Assembly (NCBI GenBank): GCA_020058565.1 | Contig: JAGVDT010000054.1 | Coordinates: 1 to 10,002, forward strand | Length of the DNA: 10,002 nucleotides | Origin: Minisyncoccota bacterium | GTDB lineage: Bacteria; Patescibacteriota; Minisyncoccia; Phycocordibacterales; UBA2100 | Direction of reading: 5' to 3' | Shown: piece after piece, positions 1-6,426 of the stretch | Layout: each line of letters begins with the position of its first letter | Numbering within the stretch: the first letter of the stretch is position 1 | Position numbers and translations under genes: made by a program | The notes under the pieces: model-generated | Told to the model about the DNA's origin: nothing | Seen by the model: the letters and a program-made list of their open reading frames with translations, nothing else | Database searches by the model: none

Positions 1-1080
1 ACCGCCATAGACGCCATGATCCCGATCGGCCGCGGTCAGCGCGAGCTCATCATCGGCGATCGATCTCTCGGTAAAACCACGGTGGCAATCGATACGATCG
101 TCAATCAGAAAAACGAACCAGAGGCTACACGCCCGATTTGCGTCTACGTGGCTATTGGCCAAAAAGAGTCCAAAACCGCTCGTATCGCAGCGCAGCTCAA
201 AGAAGCTGGCGCGATGGACTACACCATCATCGTCGATGCGCCGGCATCCGCTCCCGCTGCGCTTCAGTACTTGGCGCCTTTCGCAGGCGCTGCCATGGGC
301 GAATATTTTATGGACCGGGGCCGCGATGTCTTGATCATTTACGACGACCTTTCGAAACAGGCAGTAGCGTATCGCGAACTTTCGCTCCTGCTTCGCCGCC
401 CGCCGGGCCGCGAAGCATACCCAGGCGACATCTTCTACCTCCACTCACGCCTCCTAGAGCGCGCAGCGCGCCTTTCGGAAGACAAAGGCGGCGGCTCCAT
501 GACCGCGCTTCCAATCATTGAAACCCAAGAAGGCGACGTATCCGCATACATCCCGACCAACGTGATCTCGATCACCGATGGCCAGATCTTCTTGATCGCC
601 GAACTCTTCAACAAAGGCATTCGCCCAGCGATCGACGTTGGTATCTCTGTTTCTCGCGTCGGCTCTGCTGCACAGACCAAAGCCATGAAAGCCGTAGCGG
701 GTACGCTCAAACTTGAGCTCGCGCAGTTCCGCGAACTCGAAGCTTTTATGCAGTTCGCAGCTGACCTCGATCCTGCTACTGCAGCTCGTATCGGCTCTGG
801 TCAGCGCATGGTGGAGCTTTTGAAACAGAAAAACGGTGACCCTATCCCGACCGAAAAACAAGTAGCCATGCTTTACGCCGGTATGCACAAGCTTTTCGCC
901 AATACGCCGGTCGTCAAAGTCCGCGCAGCCGCGCAGCAGTTTGTCGACTATGTAGAAGGCAATTATAAAGCCGTGCTCGAAGACATCAAAAAGACCGGCC
1001 AGCTTTCAGACGAAAGCAAAAAATCCCTCAATCAGGCAATGGAAGAATTCCGTCTGGCACACAAGGAGCTTTTCGGTTGA
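1..1080 (+). CDS. atpA: F1F0 ATP synthase subunit alpha, 5' truncated
   Basis: Non-catalytic nucleotide-binding subunit of the F1 head (alpha3beta3 hexamer), on the cytoplasmic face of the membrane. Frame 1 is open from base 1; 359 codons are visible and about 150 N-terminal residues lie upstream, judged by placing the P-loop lysine at its usual position near residue 175. Visible family signatures are MIPIGRGQRELIIGDR, the P-loop GDRSLGKT, IGQKESK, YDDLSKQAVAYRE, LLRRPPGREAYPGD, SAYIPTNVISITDGQIF and the SVSRVG segment carrying the arginine that reaches into the beta catalytic site. The C-terminal helical domain is complete and ends at TGA. The P-loop is odd: the family norm is GDRQTGKT, here Q and T are replaced by S and L, while the lysine and following threonine are kept. 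Four bases separate it from the next ORF. Identity is essentially certain. Confidence 0.98.
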   Translation, partial: TAIDAMIPIGRGQRELIIGDRSLGKTTVAIDTIVNQKNEPEATRPICVYVAIGQKESKTARIAAQLKEAGAMDYTIIVDAPASAPAALQYLAPFAGAAMGEYFMDRGRDVLIIYDDLSKQAVAYRELSLLLRRPPGREAYPGDIFYLHSRLLERAARLSEDKGGGSMTALPIIETQEGDVSAYIPTNVISITDGQIFLIAELFNKGIRPAIDVGISVSRVGSAAQTKAMKAVAGTLKLELAQFRELEAFMQFAADLDPATAARIGSGQRMVELLKQKNGDPIPTEKQVAMLYAGMHKLFANTPVVKVRAAAQQFVDYVEGNYKAVLEDIKKTGQLSDESKKSLNQAMEEFRLAHKELFG

Positions 1081-1084
1081 TATC

Positions 1085-1486
1085 ATGGAGCCTAAAGAAT
1101 TCGGGAAAGAATATCGCGACAGCATTCACTTTATTGACAATCCTCTTGAAGAGACAGAAGTGATAATGCGCACGCTTTGGGACGCGGTTTCGAGCGCACG
1201 ATCCCGATACGAAGGCACCGTAGCACTCAATGAAGTCAATAGGGAAAATATAGCGAAAATTGAAAAGTTCCTTGAAGACTCTAAAAGGCAGTCCTGGTGG
1301 GGACGATTTCAGCTTTCTTCCGAAAAGAAGAAGTTGATTGCAGATGTTGCGCAAAAGCTTGAGGCGCTCCGGCCGGACATGGCTGCAGCAGAAGCCCAGC
1401 TTGAAGATTTGAAGAAGGATCTTGAATCCGTGAAGAACCTTTTAGCGACGGCTGAGGCTAATTGGCGAAAACGACTAAATTCTTAA
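1085..1486 (+). CDS. Hypothetical coiled-coil protein inside the atp operon
   Basis: A 133-aa protein that I do not recognise. It is almost entirely helical and charged. Residues about 25-67 form one heptad-like helix, a WWGRF patch sits at 71-75, and residues about 78-126 form a second long coiled coil rich in Lys, Glu, Leu and Ala. There is no signal peptide and no membrane helix, so it should be cytosolic. The ATG lies four bases after the atpA stop and nine bases separate its stop from the HD gene, so it is very probably co-transcribed with atpA. No clear Shine-Dalgarno precedes it. Its place between alpha and gamma allows a role as an F1 accessory or assembly protein, but nothing in the sequence proves this. 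It is not subunit b or delta, which belong upstream of atpA. Confidence 0.75.
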   Translation: MEPKEFGKEYRDSIHFIDNPLEETEVIMRTLWDAVSSARSRYEGTVALNEVNRENIAKIEKFLEDSKRQSWWGRFQLSSEKKKLIADVAQKLEALRPDMAAAEAQLEDLKKDLESVKNLLATAEANWRKRLNS

Positions 1487-1495
1487 CGTTGCATC

Positions 1496-2287
1496 ATGCG
1501 TTTCGCTCCGATCGACTTGAGCGAATTTCCTCCCGAAAGGGAAATAGGGCTCAGAAAAATTCAGCGCTACTCGCGCTTTGCCGTAATGCTCTACCGCAGC
1601 GATCTCTGGATGCATTCACACCGCATGCTGTGGATGATCGAAGAGCTCGCCCCTACTCTTAAAAAGCATCTGCCCGAGCTCGATATCGACAAATGTCGAG
1701 TGTTGGCGCTCGTCCATGATGACGCAGAAATGATCACGGGTGACATTCAGGCGGGGCATAAAGCACTTATGAACAAAAAACAGCTTGCAAGGATTGATAA
1801 AGACGAGGAAATTGCCGCAAAGAAACTCGCGGCAAAGTATCCGAAGAAAATTGCCGGATACTCGTACGAAAAGCTTTTGCTTGATGCGCTATATAAAAAC
1901 TCGCTCGAATCGCACGTGGTGAACTACTTCGACAAGCTGGACGCGTACTGCGAGAGTTTGCACGAATTCTGGGCAGGCAATATCTCTTTTATCCGCTCAG
2001 TATTGTTTTATTCCAGAACGATACCACTGTTTGGAAAAAAGTACCCTAAATTGCAATCTTTCTTCGAGGATAAGACTTCGCCGCTTACTTTTATAGAGGA
2101 TCGTCTGCCTTCTAAGACCATTTTTCCAAGAGCGTATCGTCGACTGATACCTCATACGAAAGCATCAATCAAAAAGCCGACCGAATTTCCCGTGTATGAC
2201 GCTTGGAAGCGGGTGGTGTTGGAGAGGGGAGGCAAAGAGGCTTTGGACTGGCTAATTATGCAGCGCGAGTATATTATGTCGAAATAA
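1496..2287 (+). CDS. HD-domain metal-dependent phosphohydrolase (YfbR-like)
   Basis: A 263-aa protein whose N-terminal 150 residues match the HD superfamily pattern, closest in layout to YfbR-type 5'-deoxynucleotidases. The putative metal ligands are His40 (in MHSH), the His74-Asp75 doublet in LALVHDDAEMITGD, and Asp146 or Asp149 in YFDKLDAY. Glu78 and the following TGD match the conserved E-x-x-TGD stretch of YfbR. Known members dephosphorylate deoxynucleoside 5'-monophosphates; the substrate here is not certain. Residues 160-263 extend beyond the compact YfbR domain and are of unknown function. The stop is one base before the atpG ATG, so it is tightly coupled to atpG. ATG at 1496 was chosen because the conserved domain begins shortly after it. 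No good Shine-Dalgarno is seen. Confidence 0.85.
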   Translation: MRFAPIDLSEFPPEREIGLRKIQRYSRFAVMLYRSDLWMHSHRMLWMIEELAPTLKKHLPELDIDKCRVLALVHDDAEMITGDIQAGHKALMNKKQLARIDKDEEIAAKKLAAKYPKKIAGYSYEKLLLDALYKNSLESHVVNYFDKLDAYCESLHEFWAGNISFIRSVLFYSRTIPLFGKKYPKLQSFFEDKTSPLTFIEDRLPSKTIFPRAYRRLIPHTKASIKKPTEFPVYDAWKRVVLERGGKEALDWLIMQREYIMSK

Positions 2288-2288
2288 C

Positions 2289-3209
2289 ATGGCTTCATTG
2301 AAAAACATAAAACTCAAAATCATCTCCGTCAAAAAAACGGCGACCGTGACCCATGCCATGGAAGCTGTTTCGGCAGTCAAAATGCGCAAATCGCAGGAGC
2401 GCGCTCTTTCGGGGCGTCTCTATGCAGCCTCGGCGTTGGCTATTCTCGAGCGACTTTCAGGGACCTCGGATTTCAGAAAATACCCGTTGATGCAGGAAAG
2501 AAAGGGTAAGACCGCTTTTGTTGTCATCACTTCAGACAAAGGCCTCGCGGGCTCTTTAAACAGCGCGGTAATCCGCAAAGTCGAATCCGAAATCAAATCC
2601 CGAGGACTTTCGCAGCAAGATGTCGTGATGATCGGCGTAGGCCGCCGTGGCGCTGACTATTTTGCCAATCGTGGCTACGACATGCGCGCCAAACACGAAA
2701 ACGTTTCTGACTCTGCATCGGAAGAAGACCTGCGCATGATCACCAACAACCTCCTCAAATGGCACGCTGGAGGAGAGATCAGCTCGGCTGTGATCGTCTA
2801 TACCAACTTCCTCTCGACTTTTGAGCAGGAAGCAGTAGTGCGACAGATCGTACCAATCACTCCTGTAATTCTCGCTGACATGATCGCGCACATCCGTCCG
2901 GTCAAGGGCAAATTTGCGCCTTCAGCCGAAGATTTGCACGAAAAGAAGCCTGTTTCCTATGCCGTAGAGCCAGATGCCGACACCATCGTCGAGTACCTTT
3001 TGCCCAAACTTCTCAACGTCGCGGTATTTCATGCGCTGTTGGAAAACAAAGCATCCGAACACTCGGCTCGTATGGTCGCGATGAAAAACGCCACCGACAA
3101 CGCGAAAGAAAAAGCCAAACAATACACCCGCACCTTCAACAAAGTCCGCCAAGCCGCGATTACGCGCGAAATCTCCGAAATCACTTCAGGTATCGAAGCG
3201 ATGAGGTAA
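2289..3209 (+). CDS. atpG: F1F0 ATP synthase subunit gamma
   Basis: Central rotor shaft of F1, turning inside the alpha3beta3 hexamer. The 306-aa protein has both diagnostic ends: an N-terminal helix (LKNIKLKIISVKKTATVTHAMEAVSAVKMRKSQ, residues 4-36) and a C-terminal helix with ENKASEHSARMVAMKNATDN (residues 252-271), then FNKVRQAAITREISEITSG. The middle holds the usual alpha/beta domain with ITSDKGLAGSLN (80-91). It is about 20 residues longer than the common 286-aa form; the extra length lies around residues 205-232, before the C-terminal helix. The start is one base after the HD-gene stop; this ATG begins exactly at the family N-terminus. Codon use is C-ending and resembles atpA and atpD more than the inserted genes. 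Confidence 0.98.
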   Translation: MASLKNIKLKIISVKKTATVTHAMEAVSAVKMRKSQERALSGRLYAASALAILERLSGTSDFRKYPLMQERKGKTAFVVITSDKGLAGSLNSAVIRKVESEIKSRGLSQQDVVMIGVGRRGADYFANRGYDMRAKHENVSDSASEEDLRMITNNLLKWHAGGEISSAVIVYTNFLSTFEQEAVVRQIVPITPVILADMIAHIRPVKGKFAPSAEDLHEKKPVSYAVEPDADTIVEYLLPKLLNVAVFHALLENKASEHSARMVAMKNATDNAKEKAKQYTRTFNKVRQAAITREISEITSGIEAMR

Positions 3210-3236
3210 TTTTTATTAATTTATAAATAATCTCGT

Positions 3237-3623
3237 ATGATTTTTGATAGATTTAAACGATCTAGCCAGGAAAAGAAAGAGTTTAGTTCACGTTACATGG
3301 CCCCCGGGAACATTCAAACTGAACTCGATATTTTGCATGATTCTGTGAAAGGTATTGGCGATCGAGGCGTTATTCCTGAGGTTTTTGAAGAGTACCTGCT
3401 ATCGCGAGGAGAAAGCGTTCCTCCCGAAAGAGTTCAGGAGCTGCTCGATCGCGCATTTGCTGCAATGAAAACAAATCTTAAGAACGATACGTTCCCGCTT
3501 GAGACACCCGATGACGGACACTCGTATTCATATTCGGATTGGGTACTCAAAAACGTATTTGAAAATGCCGTCGAAATTGCTCAAAACGAAGGTATATTAA
3601 AAAATGCAGAAAATAAGGCTTAA
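3237..3623 (+). CDS. Hypothetical protein, 128 aa
   Basis: A soluble acidic 128-aa protein that I do not recognise. A basic N-terminus (MIFDRFKRSSQEKK) is followed by mostly helical sequence, a SVPPERVQELLDRAF helix start near residues 60-75, a loop with DDGHSYSYSDW near 92-102, and a final helix. There is no signal peptide, membrane segment or cysteine. It starts 27 bases after the atpG stop. That short gap is very AT-rich and holds a TATAAA (3222-3227) and an overlapping AATAAT (3226-3231) five bases before the ATG, so it may have its own promoter as well as operon transcription. It is followed by the first heptad repeat array. The C-terminal LKNAENKA tail is lysine-rich. Confidence 0.7.
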   Translation: MIFDRFKRSSQEKKEFSSRYMAPGNIQTELDILHDSVKGIGDRGVIPEVFEEYLLSRGESVPPERVQELLDRAFAAMKTNLKNDTFPLETPDDGHSYSYSDWVLKNVFENAVEIAQNEGILKNAENKA

Positions 3624-3648
3624 GCGATAAAAATACTGCGGACGTTTT

Positions 3649-3712
3649 ACAGTTGACAGCGAACAGTAAGAAAATACATTTCTGTAAACCGTAAACTGTT
3701 TACTGTAAACTT
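3649..3712 (+). repeat. Heptad inverted-repeat array before rdgB (ACAG-N3 / CTGT-N3)
   Basis: The left arm has ACAG at 3649, 3656 and 3663, exactly seven bases apart, with variable triplets TTG, CGA and TAA. A 12-base AT-rich loop (3670-3681) follows. The right arm has CTGT, CCGT, CTGT and CTGT at 3682, 3689, 3696 and 3703, with triplets AAA, AAA, TTA and AAA, then CTT. The left cores are reverse complements of the right cores and sit in register to pair, with one mismatch at CCGT, so the whole element can fold as a large interrupted hairpin. It fills most of the gap between the 128-aa gene and rdgB. Function is unknown. Confidence 0.8.
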
Positions 3713-3720
3713 TATTTATT

Positions 3721-4323
3721 ATGCGTGAGCTTTTGCTAGCGACTGGCAACAAAGGCAAGATTCCAGGACTCATTGCCGGGCTCGGCGATGTGCCATTCAA
3801 GATTCTTACGCTCAATGAAGTAAAGATTCCTGAGGGTTTGGAGGTAGAAGAGCCGGGGAGTACCTATGAGGCTCACGCGGCTATCAAGGCTTTTGTTTAC
3901 AGCAAGCATACCGGCTATATGTCGCTCGCTGACGACTCTGGTTTGGAAATCGATGCTCTGAAAGGCGAGCCAGGAGTACACACTGCGCATTATTTTTCAG
4001 GTACGCGAGACGAACGCGTAGAGGCCATGCTTGAAAAGCTCAAAGATATACCGGTTGGCGCTCGACAAGGGAGATACCGCTGTGTAATAGCCATCTACGA
4101 TCCTAAAAACGATAAGATTAGATTTGCCGAAGGGGTGACGGAAGGCGTCATAACCACCGAAGCGAAAGGCACAAATGGCTTTGGCTACGACCCTATTTTC
4201 CAGCCCGAAGGCTTCGACAAAACATTTGGAGAACTGGCTCTAGAGGAGGTACTGGAGATAAGTCACCGTGGTCGGGCGTTGGCAAAAGCGCGGGAAATTC
4301 TCATGCGGGAGTTTGCCGTATAA
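3721..4323 (+). CDS. rdgB: RdgB/HAM1-type XTP/dITP pyrophosphatase
   Basis: House-cleaning enzyme that hydrolyses non-canonical purine nucleotides (XTP, ITP, dITP) to monophosphate and pyrophosphate, keeping them out of DNA and RNA; cytosolic, Mg-dependent. The 200-aa length fits the family. Motifs in order: the nucleotide-binding LLATGNKGKI (5-14), STYEAHAAIKA (47-57, where the family usually has ENA), LADDSGLEIDAL with the predicted catalytic acid Asp71 or Asp72 (69-80), TNGFGYDPIF (151-160), KTFGEL (167-172) and SHRGRAL (181-187). The start is set by the family N-terminus. It lies directly after a heptad array ending in an AT-rich stretch. With the HD phosphohydrolase it gives the ATP synthase operon two predicted nucleotide phosphohydrolases. 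Orientation and short gaps suggest operon expression. Confidence 0.95.
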   Translation: MRELLLATGNKGKIPGLIAGLGDVPFKILTLNEVKIPEGLEVEEPGSTYEAHAAIKAFVYSKHTGYMSLADDSGLEIDALKGEPGVHTAHYFSGTRDERVEAMLEKLKDIPVGARQGRYRCVIAIYDPKNDKIRFAEGVTEGVITTEAKGTNGFGYDPIFQPEGFDKTFGELALEEVLEISHRGRALAKAREILMREFAV

Positions 4324-4345
4324 GTTAATATAAATCAACCCGACG

Positions 4346-4354
4346 TGATATAAT
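4346..4354 (+). promoter_or_regulatory. Extended -10 promoter of the antitoxin-toxin pair
   Basis: TGATATAAT is a perfect extended -10 box ending eight bases before the antitoxin ATG at 4363. A weak -35 candidate TTAATA lies at 4325-4330, 18 bases upstream. Transcription would begin at or within a few bases of the ATG, giving a leaderless or nearly leaderless mRNA. CCCG (4340-4343) and CGGG (4357-4360) flank the box as short inverted arms and could be an operator, which would suit autoregulation of a toxin-antitoxin pair; this last point is inference. Confidence 0.7.
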
Positions 4355-4362
4355 CGCGGGAT

Positions 4363-4518
4363 ATGAAAGCCGCGATAGATAAGATCAAGGGATTGTATGT
4401 CATTCGACCCCCCAAGAGGGAGAAGCGAAAGGATTGGCGTAAATACATTATCCCGACCCGTAGCAAGCGAAAGAGGAATATCAGCGAGAAGATCGATACT
4501 TTCCTCTATGGAGCATGA
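4363..4518 (+). CDS. Small basic protein, putative antitoxin of a PIN toxin
   Basis: A 51-aa ORF: ATG at 4363, TGA at 4516-4518. It is strongly basic in the middle (RPPKREKRKDWRK and RSKRKR), which suits DNA or RNA binding, and ends in NISEKIDTFLYGA, a short amphipathic tail that could contact the toxin. The stop overlaps the toxin start by 11 bases, the usual coupled layout of type II toxin-antitoxin pairs with the antitoxin first. An extended -10 box sits just upstream. I assign the role from position, size and charge; I do not recognise a named antitoxin fold (no clear AbrB, RHH or Phd pattern). A fortuitous ORF is possible but the promoter and coupling argue against it. Confidence 0.65.
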   Translation: MKAAIDKIKGLYVIRPPKREKRKDWRKYIIPTRSKRKRNISEKIDTFLYGA

Positions 4519-4921
4519 AGTCGGTTCATGTCTTTTCGACAGTTCAGTTTGGGTCGGTTTGTTCTTAGATGACGACACTAATCACGAGAATTCTGCGGCC
4601 GTATTCGACGCTTTGCCGCGCACTGTTTACGTGCCGTACATCGTAGTAGTCGAAGTTGCAACAATATTGACCTACAAACATTCCAAACAGCAGGCTGACA
4701 ACTTTCTCAGGTATATTTCAGAGGACGAACGATTTTCCAAGATAGACAACAGATATTCAAAGGACATCTCCGCCTTTCTGAAGCAAAGAGAAAGGCTATC
4801 ATTTGCTGATGTAGCGATTATTGAGACTGCTCTATACTACGATGTGGCACTGGTGACCTTCGATAAGCAGATGAAAAAGCTCTACGAAAGGCTAGCGAGT
4901 TCGGGAAATGGTCGAGATTGA
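4508..4921 (+). CDS. PIN-domain ribonuclease, VapC-like toxin
   Basis: A 137-aa protein with the PIN fold of VapC-type endoribonucleases, Mg-dependent enzymes that cut RNA (often tRNA or rRNA) unless held by a cognate antitoxin. The acidic quartet is visible: Asp11 in CLFDSSVWVGLF, Glu49 in VVVEVATIL, Asp101 in LSFADVAIIETAL and Asp119 in ALVTFDKQM. The start ATG at 4508 is chosen because it overlaps the antitoxin stop and gives the normal PIN N-terminus; a longer frame from 4397 would only read the antitoxin gene out of frame. All four catalytic acids are intact, so the toxin is predicted active. It sits between rdgB and atpD, an unusual home for a toxin gene. Codon use is more mixed than in the atp genes. 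Confidence 0.88.
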   Translation: MEHEVGSCLFDSSVWVGLFLDDDTNHENSAAVFDALPRTVYVPYIVVVEVATILTYKHSKQQADNFLRYISEDERFSKIDNRYSKDISAFLKQRERLSFADVAIIETALYYDVALVTFDKQMKKLYERLASSGNGRD

Positions 4922-4948
4922 ATTTGGCCTGAAACCTTGTATTTTTGG

Positions 4949-4979
4949 CTGTAAACTGTAAACTGTCACCTGTAAACTT
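4949..4979 (+). repeat. Heptad array before atpD (CTGT-N3 x4), single arm
   Basis: CTGT occurs at 4949, 4956, 4963 and 4970, exactly seven bases apart, with triplets AAA, AAA, CAC and AAA, followed by CTT. This closely copies the right arm of the array before rdgB, including the final CTGTAAACTT and a start codon soon after it. No matching ACAG-N3 left arm is seen upstream in the gap, so here the element appears one-armed. It lies 7 bases before the atpD ATG. Confidence 0.8.
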
Positions 4980-4986
4980 CTTATCT

Positions 4987-6357
4987 ATGAAAGGAACAAT
5001 CACACAAGTTATCGGCCCGGTAGTAGACGTCCGTTTTGACGACGGCCTGCCGGCAATACAAAACGCGCTCCATGTCAAACATAAAGGCGAGACGCTGACA
5101 CTCGAAGTAGCCCAGCACCTTGGCCTCAACCGCGTCCGCTGCATTGCCATGCAGGACACTGCGGGCCTTTCCCGCGACCTCGAGGTTGCGGACACGGGAG
5201 CTCCCATTTCTGTACCAGTAGGTGACGCTGCGCTTGGCCGCATGTTCAACGTAATCGGCGATCCTATTGACGGCAAAGATCCAGCTCCGAAAAACGCAAA
5301 GCGCCTTCCGATACACGCGCATCCTCCGGCTTTCATCAAACAATCGACCAAGGCAGAGGTTTTTGAAACAGGCCTCAAAGCCGTGGACCTCTTGGCGCCA
5401 TTTATCAAAGGTGGCAAAGTCGGACTCTTTGGCGGCGCTGGTGTCGGCAAAACGGTTTTGATTCAGGAATTGATCCACAACGTAGCTTCAGAGCACGGTG
5501 GCTACTCGGTATTTGCCGGAGTAGGCGAGCGCGTCCGCGAAGGCAACGACCTCTATCACGAAATGAAAGACTCGGGTGTTTTGGACAAAACTGCTTTGGT
5601 GTTCGGCCAGATGAACGAAGTCCCGGGCGCACGCGCACGCGTGGCGCTCTCAGGCCTTACCATGGCCGAAGCGTTCCGCGACGAGGGCGGCAAAGACGTA
5701 CTTTTCTTTATGGACAACGTATTTCGATTCGTCCAGGCTGGCTCTGAAGTCTCTTCACTCTTGGGCCGAGTGCCGTCTGCGGTGGGCTATCAGCCGACAC
5801 TCGCAAACGAAATGGGACTCTTGCAGGAGCGCATCACTTCTACTACCGAAGGTTCTATCACTTCGGTGCAGGCCATCTACGTACCGGCTGACGACCTTAC
5901 GGACCCAGCGCCAGCTACTACTTTTGCGCACCTCGACTCTACGGTAGTGCTTAGCCGCCAGCTCGCTTCGCTCGGTATCTACCCGGCAATCGACCCGCTC
6001 GAATCTATCTCTACCGCGCTGACGCCAGAAATCGTCGGCGAAGAGCACTACCGTGTGGCCAACGAAACCCGCCGCGTACTCCAGCGCTACAAAGACCTCC
6101 AGGACATCATCGCGATCTTGGGTATCGAAGAGCTCTCCGAAGAAGACAAAAAGCTCGTCTATCGCGCGCGCAAAATCCAGCGCTTCCTTTCGCAGCCTTT
6201 CTCGGTGGCTGAAGTCTTTACGGGTAAACCCGGCAAATACGTGCCGCTCGCCGAGACCATTCGCAGCTTCGCAGAAATTCTCGATGGCAAACACGACGCC
6301 CGTGAAGAAGGCGACTTCTATATGAAGGGAGGGATTGAGGATGTACTAGCAAAATAG
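4987..6357 (+). CDS. atpD: F1F0 ATP synthase subunit beta
   Basis: Catalytic subunit of F1. The 456-aa length is typical. Start ATG 4987 gives the family N-terminus MKGTITQVIGPVVDVRF; an in-frame TTG at 4945 would place the repeat array in the coding region and is not used. Motifs: P-loop GGAGVGKT (149-156) with Lys155 and Thr156; GVGERVREGNDLY (178-190) with catalytic Glu181 and Arg182; Walker B VLFFMDNVFRF (238-248) with Asp243; SALLGR-like SSLLGRVPSAVGYQPTLA (256-273); VPADDLTDPAPATTFAHLD (299-317); and the gamma-contacting DELSEED loop as EELSEED (381-387). All catalytic residues are intact. Codons are strongly C-ending, as expected for a highly expressed gene. The stop codon TAG overlaps the first GGGT of the next heptad array. 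Confidence 0.99.
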   Translation: MKGTITQVIGPVVDVRFDDGLPAIQNALHVKHKGETLTLEVAQHLGLNRVRCIAMQDTAGLSRDLEVADTGAPISVPVGDAALGRMFNVIGDPIDGKDPAPKNAKRLPIHAHPPAFIKQSTKAEVFETGLKAVDLLAPFIKGGKVGLFGGAGVGKTVLIQELIHNVASEHGGYSVFAGVGERVREGNDLYHEMKDSGVLDKTALVFGQMNEVPGARARVALSGLTMAEAFRDEGGKDVLFFMDNVFRFVQAGSEVSSLLGRVPSAVGYQPTLANEMGLLQERITSTTEGSITSVQAIYVPADDLTDPAPATTFAHLDSTVVLSRQLASLGIYPAIDPLESISTALTPEIVGEEHYRVANETRRVLQRYKDLQDIIAILGIEELSEEDKKLVYRARKIQRFLSQPFSVAEVFTGKPGKYVPLAETIRSFAEILDGKHDAREEGDFYMKGGIEDVLAK

Positions 6358-6423
6358 GGTACAGGGTATCGGGTCTAGGGTGTAGTCAAATTCCCTAAAC
6401 CCTAAACCCTAAACCCTAAACCC
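6357..6423 (+). repeat. Heptad inverted-repeat array before atpC (GGGT-N3 / ACCC-N3)
   Basis: The left arm has GGGT at 6357, 6364, 6371 and 6378, exactly seven bases apart, with triplets ACA, ATC, CTA and GTA. After a 10-base loop (6382-6391) the right arm runs TCCC at 6392, then ACCC at 6399, 6406, 6413 and 6420; its unit is a perfect CCCTAAA tandem, four copies plus CCC. GGG cores can pair with CCC cores in register while most spacer triplets do not match. The right arm resembles a plant-type telomere unit but lies between two bacterial genes and has a degenerate inverted partner. It fills essentially the whole gap between atpD and atpC. Confidence 0.85.
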
Positions 6424-6426
6424 GAT

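Noticed and set aside
454..888. Antisense ORFs opposite atpA, and similar ones opposite atpG and atpD
   Set aside because: They mirror the codon bias of the strongly coding + strand and show no domain, ribosome binding site or promoter.
4397..4507. Longer PIN protein starting at 4397
   Set aside because: The extra 37 residues are the antitoxin gene read out of frame. ATG 4508 overlaps the antitoxin stop and fits the PIN fold.
3649..4979. CRISPR array
   Set aside because: Units are 7 bases with 3-base variable parts. There are no 25-40 base repeats with unique spacers, and no cas gene is present.
4945..4986. Upstream TTG start for atpD at 4945
   Set aside because: It would translate the heptad repeat into an N-terminal extension absent from the beta family; ATG 4987 gives the conserved N-terminus.
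6393..6423. CCCTAAA tandem as eukaryotic telomeric sequence or contamination
   Set aside because: Only four copies, placed exactly between atpD and atpC, with a degenerate inverted partner arm. A chimeric join would not keep the operon order and the pairing cores.
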